A stretch of 64,000 nt of DNA from CAJXYS01 sp913063035. GTDB lineage: Bacteria > Pseudomonadota > Alphaproteobacteria > Rhodobacterales > Rhodobacteraceae. The notes below the pieces were generated by a model. That model saw only the letters and a program-made list of their open reading frames with translations. It ran no database searches and was not told the DNA's origin. Positions within the stretch are counted from its first letter, which is position 1, and each line of letters opens with the position of its first letter. Positions 35,145 through 44,147 of the stretch are shown piece after piece. The position numbers and the translations under genes were made by a program. The stretch lies in assembly GCF_050586465.1 (NCBI RefSeq), contig NZ_JBOCEG010000001.1, positions 434,001 to 498,000 of the forward strand. Reading direction: 5' to 3'.

Positions 35145-35145
35145 C

Positions 35146-36246
35146 TCAGGCCCGGTCCCAGAGCTGCATGGCGTCGTCACCGATGGCCCGCGTCTCGCGC
35201 AGGGTGAACCGCGGCGCCGCCGCCAGGCGGTCCAGGCCCATGGCGCCGAGCGCCGGTCGCCCCTCGGCGCCGATCGCGAGGCCGGCGGAAAACGTCACCA
35301 GCGCGTCGGCGCACCCGGCCGAGAGCAGCGCGGCGGCCAGTGTTCCGCCGCCCTCGCAGAACACGCGTGTCAGCCCGGCCGCGCCGAGTTGCCCCAGCGC
35401 GTCGGCGATGTCGAGATGTCCGTCAGGGCCGGTTTCACAGGGCAGCAGGCGTGCCCCGGCCCGCGTCCATGCCTGCCGCGCGGCCTCTGGCGCTTCGGCA
35501 CCGTGGCAAAGCCAGACCGGCACCTCGCGCGCGGTGCGGCCAAGCCGGCTCTCGGTCGACACAGAAAGCCGGGTGTCGCAGATCACGCGCACCGGCTGGT
35601 GTCCCATGCCAAGCCCCCGCACGGTCAGCGCGGGGTTGTCGGCCCGTGCCGTGGCGCTCCCGACCATAACGGCGTCGTGGCGCGCGCGCTGGGCATGCAC
35701 CTCGCGCCGGGCCGCCGGTCCCGTGATCCAGCGGCTTTCGCCGTCGGCGGTCGCGATCCGCCCGTCGAACGTGGCGGCAAGTTTCAGCGTCACCATCGGC
35801 CGCCCCGCACTTACGCGCAGCAGGAAGCCGCGGTGATCGCGCCTGGCCTCGTCGCAGCGCAGCCCCGTCTCGACGGCGATGCCGGCGGCGCGCAGCCGAC
35901 CGTGCCCACCCCCCGCCACCCGCGGATCCGGGTCTTCGAGTGCCGTGACGACCCGCGCGACACCGGCTGCGGCCAGGGCATCGGCACAGGGCGGGGTCTG
36001 GCCATGATGGGCACAGGGTTCGAGGCTGACATAGGCGGTGGCGCCCCGCGCCGCGGCGCCGGCCTGGGCGAGGGCCTGCGTCTCGGCATGGGGTCGGCCG
36101 CCCGGCGCCGTCCAGCCCCGGCCGTGCAGGCGGCCATCCTTCACGATCACGCAGCCGACGGCGGGGTTTGGCCAGACACGTCCCATGCCGCGCCGGCCCA
36201 GCGCCAGCGCCAGGCCCATCCAGCGGTCGTCGCCGGGCAGGGGCAC
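35146..36246 (-). CDS. ribD: bifunctional riboflavin deaminase/reductase RibD
   Basis: A 366-residue enzyme. The N-terminal deaminase has zinc ligands in 'GGRPHAETQAL' and 'SLEPCAHHGQTPPC'. The C-terminal reductase begins near residue 150 ('PMVTLKLAATFDGRIATADG') and includes 'FCEGGGTLAAALL'. It catalyses the second and third steps of riboflavin synthesis. The GTG at 36246 is chosen because alignment with known RibD needs the 'DDRWMGLALALGRRG' helix; the first ATG (36219) would remove part of it. It lies 4 bp after nrdR and is probably co-transcribed. Capsule genes separate it from ribE. Confidence 0.92.
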   Translation of the reverse strand: MPLPGDDRWMGLALALGRRGMGRVWPNPAVGCVIVKDGRLHGRGWTAPGGRPHAETQALAQAGAAARGATAYVSLEPCAHHGQTPPCADALAAAGVARVVTALEDPDPRVAGGGHGRLRAAGIAVETGLRCDEARRDHRGFLLRVSAGRPMVTLKLAATFDGRIATADGESRWITGPAARREVHAQRARHDAVMVGSATARADNPALTVRGLGMGHQPVRVICDTRLSVSTESRLGRTAREVPVWLCHGAEAPEAARQAWTRAGARLLPCETGPDGHLDIADALGQLGAAGLTRVFCEGGGTLAAALLSAGCADALVTFSAGLAIGAEGRPALGAMGLDRLAAAPRFTLRETRAIGDDAMQLWDRA

Positions 36247-36250
36247 GGGA

Positions 36251-36718
36251 TCAGTCTTCGGCCGGGGCGGGCGGGCGCAGTTCCGAGACGAAGCTCTCGA
36301 AATCCTCAACCGCCTGGAAGTTCTTGTAAACGCTGGCGAAACGGACATAGGCCACGGTGTCGATCCGCGCCAGCGCCTCCATCACGATCTCGCCAATGGT
36401 CTTCGAGGGAATGTCGGTCTCGCCCATGCTCTCGAGGCGGCGGACGATCCCCGAGATCATCTGCTCCATCCGCTCGGGATCGACCGGGCGCTTCTGCAGG
36501 GCGATCCGGATCGAGCGTTCCAGCTTGTCGCGGTCGAAATCTTCGCGCTTGCCGTTGGACTTGATCACCACGAGGTCGCGGAGCTGCACGCGCTCATAGG
36601 TGGTGAAACGCCCGCCGCAGGCCGGACAGAACCGTCGCCGCCGGATCGAAACGTGATCCTCGGCAGGCCGGGAATCCTTCACCTGCGTGTCGATGTTTCC
36701 GCAAAACGGGCAGCGCAT
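36251..36718 (-). CDS. nrdR: transcriptional repressor NrdR
   Basis: A 155-residue regulator of ribonucleotide reductase genes. A zinc ribbon is formed by Cys3, Cys6, Cys31 and Cys34 ('MRCPFCGN', 'RRRRFCPACGGRFTTYERVQ'), and an ATP-cone follows at about 49-139 ('VVIKSNGKREDFDRDKLERS'). It binds ATP or dATP and represses nrd operons. It heads the nrdR-ribD pair. A perfect DnaA box lies 28 bp upstream of its start. No nrd genes are in the window. Confidence 0.96.
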   Translation of the reverse strand: MRCPFCGNIDTQVKDSRPAEDHVSIRRRRFCPACGGRFTTYERVQLRDLVVIKSNGKREDFDRDKLERSIRIALQKRPVDPERMEQMISGIVRRLESMGETDIPSKTIGEIVMEALARIDTVAYVRFASVYKNFQAVEDFESFVSELRPPAPAED

Positions 36719-37172
36719 CGCCTCTCCCTCGGTGGTGGTGGCCTGTTATCCACAGAGACTATAGGGGAGCCGCCATAATTTGGGTAGGGGGCAATTGCCG
36801 CCCCAATATGCAGAGGAGCCGCCCCTGGGCCCTGCCGGGCACGCACGGACTTGCCTGTGCCGGCCCGGCATGATCCCCTGCCGCAGGGAGGTTCCTTGGC
36901 CGACCGGAGCGGTGACGACCGGGGCGGCACGCCGAACGCGAACCGCCCGTAGCGGCGCGGCCCGGTCTGCCGTCGGCGGTCCGCCAGGCGGTGGATGCCG
37001 ATCCGGGCGCGTCATCGGACACGGGCAGGATTTCCAGCGGCTGGAGACGGTTTTTCCCCCGGCATCCGGACATCCCCGCGAAGGATGCCGTGCTTTTCGA
37101 CATCTCGGGGTGAACCGTTGCGCGTCCCGTGCGTTGGCCGGGGCCATGACGCATTGAAAAAGGAGATAGCCG
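36719..37172. other. 454-bp divergent intergenic region
   Basis: No gene is supported here. The side near nrdR holds a DnaA box. The rest is GC-rich with Arg/Pro-type shadow frames only. Near 37055-37110 the stretch reads like a decayed or non-coding remnant but has no recognisable protein. The ribosome site AAAGGAGA for the SDR lies at its right end. Confidence 0.5.
36746..36754 (+). promoter_or_regulatory. perfect DnaA box TTATCCACA upstream of nrdR
   Basis: The 9 bases match the high-affinity DnaA box exactly. The site is single, so it is unlikely to be an origin. Its place 28 bp before nrdR suggests a link between replication initiation and nucleotide supply. Confidence 0.5.
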
Positions 37173-37847
37173 ATGCGCCGCAGAACATTGCTCATCACCG
37201 GGGCCTCGACCGGCATCGGGGCGGCCACCGCCCGCGCCGCCGTGGCTCGTGGCTGGAATGTCGGGCTCTTCGCCCGAAGCGCCGAGAAGCTCGCCGCGCT
37301 CGCCGACGAACTCGGCGATGCCGCGCTGGTGGTGCCGGGGGACGTGACGCGCGAGGCCGATATCGCCCAGGCCGCCGATCGGGTGGCCGGGCATTTCGAC
37401 CGGCTCGACGCCGTTTTCGCCAATGCGGGCATGGGGCTCGACACGCCGGGAACCGAGGCCGGCGATCCGGAGGAATGGCGGCGCATGCTCGACGTCAACA
37501 TCATGGGGGTTCTGCTGACCACCCGCGCGGCCCTGCCGCATCTGCGCGAGACGCAGGGCCATCTCGTCCTGACCGGATCGGCGGCCGGGCGCCGGCATAT
37601 CCCGGGCTCGATCTACGGGTCCAGCAAATGGTTCGTGCACGGCTATGCCGGCAACATGGCCGAGGAGATGGCCGAATGGGGCGGGCGGTGCACGGTGATC
37701 GCGCCGGGCATGGTCGACACGCCCTTCTTCGACGCGCCGAAACCGGACAAGCTGCAGGCCGAGGACGTGGCCGATGCCGTCCTCTACGCGCTCGAGGCCG
37801 ATCCGCGTGCCGCGGTGCGCGAGGTATTCCTGATGCCGCGCAACTAG
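37173..37847 (+). CDS. short-chain dehydrogenase/reductase
   Basis: A 224-residue classical SDR. The cofactor loop is 'LLITGASTGIGAATARA' and the structural motif is 'VFANAG' at about 82-87. The catalytic set is Asn109, Ser136, Tyr148 and Lys152 ('LTGSAAGRRHIPGSIYGSSK'). The protein is short at the C-terminus. A good ribosome site (AAAGGAG) precedes the ATG. The family resembles YdfG/serine-dehydrogenase-type SDRs. It lies 56 bp before dodecin; the substrate is unknown. Confidence 0.9.
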   Translation: MRRRTLLITGASTGIGAATARAAVARGWNVGLFARSAEKLAALADELGDAALVVPGDVTREADIAQAADRVAGHFDRLDAVFANAGMGLDTPGTEAGDPEEWRRMLDVNIMGVLLTTRAALPHLRETQGHLVLTGSAAGRRHIPGSIYGSSKWFVHGYAGNMAEEMAEWGGRCTVIAPGMVDTPFFDAPKPDKLQAEDVADAVLYALEADPRAAVREVFLMPRN

Positions 37848-37903
37848 GAACGTCCCGGGGCGGGGCTGCGTTGGCCCCGTGCAAGCAAGGAAAGGAGGCT
37901 CCC

Positions 37904-38107
37904 ATGAGTATCGCACGCGTTACCGAGATTTCCGCGACATCGCCCACGAGTTTCGACGATGCCGTCAAACAGGGGATCGAGCGCGCCTCCAAGACGCTCC
38001 GCCATATCCAGGGCGCCTGGGTCAAGGACAACAACGTCGATGTCGAGAACGGCGCGGTGACGGCCTACCGGGTCAACATGCAGGTGACCTTCCTGCTGGA
38101 CGACTGA
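37904..38107 (+). CDS. dodecin flavin-binding protein
   Basis: A 67-residue protein matching the dodecin family: 'MSIARVTEISATSPTSFDDA', 'GIERASKTLRHIQGAWVKD' and 'YRVNMQVTFLLDD'. Dodecins form hollow 12-mers that store flavins (riboflavin, FMN or lumichrome). The Trp in 'GAWVKD' is the usual flavin-stacking residue. AAGGAGG precedes the ATG. Its position 1.7 kb from ribD fits a flavin-storage role, though it is on the other strand. Confidence 0.93.
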   Translation: MSIARVTEISATSPTSFDDAVKQGIERASKTLRHIQGAWVKDNNVDVENGAVTAYRVNMQVTFLLDD

Positions 38108-38126
38108 CGCGGGCCGGCGCCGGGCG

Positions 38127-38540
38127 TCAGCGCGAAAGATGCGCCGCGACCTGCCGCCGGTGGGGCGCGGCGCGATGTTCGAAGAGATAGATACCCTGCC
38201 ACGTGCCGAGGCGGGGCCGCCCGTCCCGCACCGGAATCGACAGGCTGACCGGCATCATCGCCGCCTTGATGTGGGCCGGCATGTCGTCGGGGCCTTCCAT
38301 GCGGTGGGTGAGGTAGGCCATGGACGGATCGTCCGCCGGCGGCACCAGCCGGTGGAAGAAGGCCGCGAGATCGCGGCGGACGTCGGGGTCGGCATTTTCC
38401 TGGACCAGAAGCGAGCAGGAGGTGTGGCGTACGAAGAGCGTCAGGACGCCGTCGCCCGCATCCCGGCACCACGCGCAGACCTCGTCGGTGAACTCGTAGA
38501 GCCCGGGGCCGCGCGTGGCGATGGTGAAGGTCGTTTGCAT
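38127..38540 (-). CDS. yjbQ: YjbQ/UPF0047 family protein
   Basis: A 137-residue protein of the YjbQ family, which E. coli work links to a side activity in thiamine phosphate synthesis. 'LTLFVRHTSCSLLVQENADP', 'YLTHRMEGPDDMPAHIKAAM', 'RLGTWQGIYLFEHR' are family blocks, with histidines placed for metal binding. The ATG at 38540 opens directly into the first strand (MQTTFTI). It lies 26 bp after the HlyU gene on the same strand. Confidence 0.92.
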   Translation of the reverse strand: MQTTFTIATRGPGLYEFTDEVCAWCRDAGDGVLTLFVRHTSCSLLVQENADPDVRRDLAAFFHRLVPPADDPSMAYLTHRMEGPDDMPAHIKAAMMPVSLSIPVRDGRPRLGTWQGIYLFEHRAAPHRRQVAAHLSR

Positions 38541-38566
38541 CCCGTGCCGCCCGGGCCCCGTGGCCG

Positions 38567-38860
38567 TCAGTCGAAGAGCCGCATGCCCTGCTGGTCGATC
38601 ATCTGCCTGGCCTTGCGCAGCGCGGCGGTCTCCGCCTCGTCCCGGTCGCGCAGCATGTCCGCGCGGATCAGGTGATGATGCCGGGTCTCCCCGTCCTCGG
38701 TCTCCGCCTCGATCCGGGCGGCCAGCCGGAACTGGCCGCCTTCGGGGATCGGCTCGGGCGTGATGCGGAAGCCCTTGTACTCCTCGGTCTCCGCGGCACG
38801 CGCCGCGTCGGAGCCGCCCGCGCCGCCACCGGTGCCGAAGAGTTTGGAAAGTAGGGACAT
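38567..38860 (-). CDS. HlyU family protein
   Basis: A 97-residue protein of the alphaproteobacterial HlyU-like family (not the ArsR-type Vibrio HlyU): 'MSLLSKLFG', a Gly-rich linker, 'YKGFRITPEPIPEGGQFRLA' and 'HHLIRADMLRDRDEAETAAL'. Function is unknown; the database name comes from a claimed link to hemolysin expression. Probably co-transcribed with yjbQ. Confidence 0.88.
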   Translation of the reverse strand: MSLLSKLFGTGGGAGGSDAARAAETEEYKGFRITPEPIPEGGQFRLAARIEAETEDGETRHHHLIRADMLRDRDEAETAALRKARQMIDQQGMRLFD

Positions 38861-38994
38861 CTGGGCCTCCGTTCAGTGTCGTTCTAAGGCTAGCCGATTG
38901 CGCCGTCTTGGCAAACCTCACGTCCGCTGTCTTAGGTATCCGGCGCCAGGCCGTGCGAAGACCTTCAGTGCGGGAGGCGTCGCCTACGTCATGC

Positions 38995-39543
38995 TCAGGC
39001 GTTTTCAGTGGCGTCATGCGACGGTGAACGCATATCGTTACAAAACTCCCGCAGGGCGTGAACGAGACCGACCCGAGCTTCGGGGTGAAACCTCAAGTCA
39101 GCATCGGCAAGGTTACCACCTGCCGCGATCCACTTCCTGCCGGCCGAAGCGGCCGCGTCGGCATTTCTATCATCATTGATTTCGTAGGAGTAGCGCCCCT
39201 TTTCGAAGGCATTTCGAAGATCATCGAACAACTTCTTAAGGTCGTCGAGCGCCGGCTCCACTGCGAGCCGGCATTTGGCCTCGTTGTATATCTTGTCTCG
39301 GCTGTCCTCTGAGAGCATGTTCCAAATCTTCCAATAATCATGGGAAGGTGGCCGAAACTCGGTCTCCAAGAGGACGGCCGCCTTGAGATAAATCTCAAAA
39401 CCGATGATCCCCAGCATCGACACCCCGTTTTCACTGTAACAGCCGATAGAAGAAAGTTGGTCGGCGTCGGCCAGATACCCTTCAGCGACGTCAATCATCC
39501 GGCGGGCGATCTCGTCGGCCTGGGCGCCTTCAAAGTTCGGCAC
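38995..39543 (-). CDS. HEPN-like hypothetical protein, likely acquired
   Basis: A 182-residue helical protein. 'LGIIGFEIYLKAAVLLETEF' followed by 'SHDYWKIWNMLSED' resembles the two central helices of HEPN-fold proteins ('E..LKALL ... GHDL..L...L'). The canonical R-x4-6-H nuclease motif is not present; there is an R-P-P-S-H-D and, at the C-terminus, an R-S-P-S-H-D. The base composition is clearly less GC-rich than the neighbours, which suggests transfer. The start is probably the GTG at 39543, 15 bp after the rpoD stop. No partner antitoxin (MNT nucleotidyltransferase) is adjacent. HEPN assignment is tentative. Confidence 0.6.
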   Translation of the reverse strand: MPNFEGAQADEIARRMIDVAEGYLADADQLSSIGCYSENGVSMLGIIGFEIYLKAAVLLETEFRPPSHDYWKIWNMLSEDSRDKIYNEAKCRLAVEPALDDLKKLFDDLRNAFEKGRYSYEINDDRNADAAASAGRKWIAAGGNLADADLRFHPEARVGLVHALREFCNDMRSPSHDATENA

Positions 39544-39557
39544 GGTAGGCCGCCCCG

Positions 39558-41564
<2,007 letters not shown>

Positions 41565-41587
41565 CCGTCTCTCCTCTGGCGCGGAAC

Positions 41588-41640
41588 TGATTCGCTCGTT
41601 CCGGCTTCCCGCGAATCAATCCTGACACCCGGTGATTCGC
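41588..41640. repeat. three alternating TGATTCGC repeats before rpoD
   Basis: TGATTCGC occurs at 41588-41595, as its reverse complement GCGAATCA at 41611-41618, and again at 41633-41640, with start-to-start spacings of 23 and 22 bp (about two helical turns). The inverted arms CGGAAC (41582-41587) and GTTCCG (41598-41603) also flank the first copy. The set covers the rpoD leader or promoter. Confidence 0.55.
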
Positions 41641-41677
41641 AAATCAATTTCCCATCGCGGGCGCAGAGCGCCCTGCG

Positions 41678-43651
41678 CTAGCTGTCCTTCCGGTCCCCGT
41701 CTAGCCCGAGAGAGCCCAGCAAATCCTGGAATTGCCGGCGTTCCTCGCGGTTCATCTTGGCGCCGCTCGGCGCGATATCGTATTCCGCCTTGTCGTCCGC
41801 CGTCGTCCGTCCCGCGGCGTTGCGCGCCTCGGCGGCCTGCGAGAGCCGCCATGTCAGCCCCTCGTCGGCGAGCCGGGCGACGTCCTGCATCGCTTCGTCC
41901 ACCTCGCGCCGTGCCCCGCGCCGCGCGGAAAGTTTCGCCAGTTCCTCGGCCAAAGTCATCTGGGCCAGGTCCGGGTCGTCCCGGCGGCGGATGGCGGGCG
42001 CGATCTGCACATGGCTGAGGGCAAAGAGCTTTTCAAGAGGCGCCGCGCCCAGCTCGGCCTCGATCGCGTCACGCAGCCCGGCCGCGTCGGCCCCGTGCCG
42101 GTGGCCGTGGCGCAGCAGCGCCGCGTGGATCGGCGCCAGGTCGGGCGCCGTGCACTCCAGCGTCTCGAGGGCGCTCTCGAAAGGCTCGATCACCTCCGGG
42201 TGGGTCAGCGCGATGGCCAGGATGACGGCCTCGTGCAGGCGATCCTCGACCCCGCCGCCCCCCTGGCGCGCCAGGATCGAGTCGCGGGTCGTGGCCATCG
42301 GTACCGCATGTGCCGGCCGGCGCGGCGTCCAGCCCCGTCCGGCCGCGCCCCGTGCCTGGGGCCGCCCCCCGCCGAAAAGTTCCGCGCGCAGCCGCTTCAC
42401 CTCGGCGAAGTAGTGGTTGCGGATCGAGGTGTCGCGGATCTGCCCGATCACCTGTTTCAGCCGCGAATCGAGCGCGGCGCGCCGTTCCGGGCTGTCGAAG
42501 ACATGGCCCTCGGTCTCGCGATCCCAGAGCAGGCGGACCATGGGCTGCGCGTTCTCGACCAGCCGGCGCATCGCGCCCGCGCCCTCGGCCCGGATCAGGT
42601 CGTCGGGATCCATCCCCTCGGGCATCAGGCAGAAGCGCAGCGACCGGCCGGCCTCGAGCAGCGGCAGCGCCAGGTCGATCAGCCGCCGCGCCGCGCGCAG
42701 GCCCGCCGTGTCGCCGTCGAGCGCGATCACCGGCTCCGGGGCGAGTCGCCAGAGCAGGCGCAGCTGGTCCTCGGTGATGGCGGTGCCGAGCGGGGCCACC
42801 GTCGCGCCGAGCCCCGCCTCGACCAGCGCGATCACGTCCATGTAGCCCTCGGTCACGATCAGCGGCTCGCCCTTGCCCGCCGCGGTGCGCGCGGGGCCGT
42901 GATTGTAAAGCGTGCGGCCCTTGTCGAAGAGCGCGGTCTCGGGCGAGTTCAGGTATTTCGCGCCGTCCTCCGGATCCATCGCGCGGCCCCCGAAGGCGAT
43001 GCAGCGCCCGCGCGGATCGCGGATCGGGAAGATGATGCGGTTGCGGAAGGTGTCGTAAGGCTTGCCGCCGCGCGACGAGGGCTTGGCCAGCCCACAGTCG
43101 AGGATCGTCTGTGCATCCACGCCCGCCCCGGTCAGGTGATCCCAGAGCCCCTGCCAGGCGTCCCGGGCGAAGCCCAGCTCGAACCGCTCCTGCGCCTCCG
43201 GCCCGAGGCCACGACCCTCCAGGTAATCCCGCGCCGGGGCCGCCGCGCCGGTCTTGAGCTGCGTCCTGAAATGGCGCAGCGCCATTTCCATCACCTCGGC
43301 CAGCCGGCTGTTCCGGTCCGCCTTCTCCTTGGCTTCGGGGTCGCGCCTCGGCATCTCCATCCCGGCTTCGCGGGCGAGGATCTCGATCGCTTCCATGAAA
43401 CCGACGTTCTCGGTCTCGCGGACGAAGGAGATCGCATCGCCCTTCGCGTGGCAGCCGAAGCAGTAGTAGAAGCCCTTGCGATCGTCGACGTGGAAGGAGG
43501 CGGTCTTTTCCTGGTGGAAGGGGCAGGGCGCCCACATGTCGCCCTTGGCCTGGTTCGATTTCCGCGTGTCCCAGATCACCTTGCGCCCGGCCACCTGCGA
43601 GAGCGAGGTGCGGTTGCGCAGTTCGTCCAGGAATCCGGGGGGCAGGCTCAT
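41678..43651 (-). CDS. dnaG: DNA primase DnaG
   Basis: A 657-residue primase. The zinc-binding domain has Cys43, His46, Cys64 and Cys67 ('WAPCPFHQEKTASFHVDD', 'YYCFGCHAKGD'). The catalytic core shows 'LVTEGYMDVIALVEAG'-type TOPRIM (here 'LIVTEGYMDVIAL') and 'EPVIALDGDTAGLRAARR'. The C-terminal DnaB-binding part is divergent. It makes RNA primers for replication. The ATG at 43651 was chosen by alignment; an upstream frame to 43756 overlaps an intergenic repeat. Confidence 0.96.
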   Translation of the reverse strand: MSLPPGFLDELRNRTSLSQVAGRKVIWDTRKSNQAKGDMWAPCPFHQEKTASFHVDDRKGFYYCFGCHAKGDAISFVRETENVGFMEAIEILAREAGMEMPRRDPEAKEKADRNSRLAEVMEMALRHFRTQLKTGAAAPARDYLEGRGLGPEAQERFELGFARDAWQGLWDHLTGAGVDAQTILDCGLAKPSSRGGKPYDTFRNRIIFPIRDPRGRCIAFGGRAMDPEDGAKYLNSPETALFDKGRTLYNHGPARTAAGKGEPLIVTEGYMDVIALVEAGLGATVAPLGTAITEDQLRLLWRLAPEPVIALDGDTAGLRAARRLIDLALPLLEAGRSLRFCLMPEGMDPDDLIRAEGAGAMRRLVENAQPMVRLLWDRETEGHVFDSPERRAALDSRLKQVIGQIRDTSIRNHYFAEVKRLRAELFGGGRPQARGAAGRGWTPRRPAHAVPMATTRDSILARQGGGGVEDRLHEAVILAIALTHPEVIEPFESALETLECTAPDLAPIHAALLRHGHRHGADAAGLRDAIEAELGAAPLEKLFALSHVQIAPAIRRRDDPDLAQMTLAEELAKLSARRGARREVDEAMQDVARLADEGLTWRLSQAAEARNAAGRTTADDKAEYDIAPSGAKMNREERRQFQDLLGSLGLDGDRKDS

Positions 43652-43741
43652 GTTCCGAATATCGTGCGCCGTCCCGGCGCTGGCAAGGCCGGAAAGCCGC
43701 GCGGCCCCGGCCGCGCGGCGATTCGATGCGCGCCGCGCGGG

Positions 43742-43802
43742 GGATATTTGTGCCACTTGGATGCAGGCACGGACTCCCCGCTTCCAAGTGGTCCAAATAT
43801 CC
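43742..43802. repeat. dispersed inverted repeat, copy 3 (full hairpin)
   Basis: The left arm GGATATTTGTGCCACTTGGA (43742-43761) faces TCCAAGTGGTCCAAATATCC (43783-43802), matching at 18 of 20 positions over a 21-base loop. It is the same family as 27481-27549. It lies 33 bp downstream of the stop codon of the gene ending at 43836. Confidence 0.85.
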
Positions 43803-43835
43803 TCGCGCCGCAGGCGCGAAACCGTGGCGCGCCGG

Positions 43836-44147
43836 TCAGCGGTCGGTCTCGACCGCGATGCGCTGGCGGAGCGCGCCCGTCTCGCGGTCGAAGATCAGGA
43901 TCTCGTCCGCCGCCGTGACGACGGCATACCAGTCGCCCGCCTGGGTGAAGGCCGTGGCGCGGGTGCCGTCTGGCAGCGCGATGGTCTCGGGCAGCGGCGC
44001 GGGGGGCGTCACGTCCGGCAGACGGATGACAAGCAGCGTCACCAGCGCTACAAGCCCCGCGATCATGGTGATCATCAGCACGATCACCAGCCCCTGCAAG
44101 AGCCGCAGCCCGCGCGGCATCGCCACCGGTTCCGGAGCCTCGTCCAT
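43836..44147 (-). CDS. small single-span membrane protein (DUF6476-like)
   Basis: A 103-residue protein with one long hydrophobic helix at about 14-42 ('GLRLLQGLVIVLMITMIAGL') and a soluble C-terminal part 'DWYAVVTAADEILIFDRETG', which resembles a single beta-propeller-type strand pair. Similar proteins are found beside the RluA synthase in Rhodobacterales; I believe they are filed as DUF6476. Function unknown. The start overlaps the opposite-strand RluA start inside CCATGG. AGGAAGGAT precedes the ATG. Confidence 0.75.
   Translation of the reverse strand: MDEAPEPVAMPRGLRLLQGLVIVLMITMIAGLVALVTLLVIRLPDVTPPAPLPETIALPDGTRATAFTQAGDWYAVVTAADEILIFDRETGALRQRIAVETDR

Noticed and set aside
30339..35180. 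A minus-strand open frame of more than 1600 codons across the capsule genes
   Set aside because: It lies antisense to three well-supported genes, is rich in Arg/Gly/His/Gln repeats typical of GC-rich shadow frames, and shows no recognisable domain.
36746..36754. DnaA box as evidence for a replication origin
   Set aside because: Only one box is present, with no AT-rich unwinding region and no origin-linked genes such as dnaA, hemE or parAB nearby.
36719..36800. NrdR box in the nrdR promoter
   Set aside because: No pair of sites resembling the NrdR-box consensus could be found.
36995..37903. Extension of the dodecin frame upstream over the SDR gene
   Set aside because: The extension is in a shadow frame of the SDR; dodecins are about 67-70 residues and a strong ribosome site precedes the ATG at 37904.
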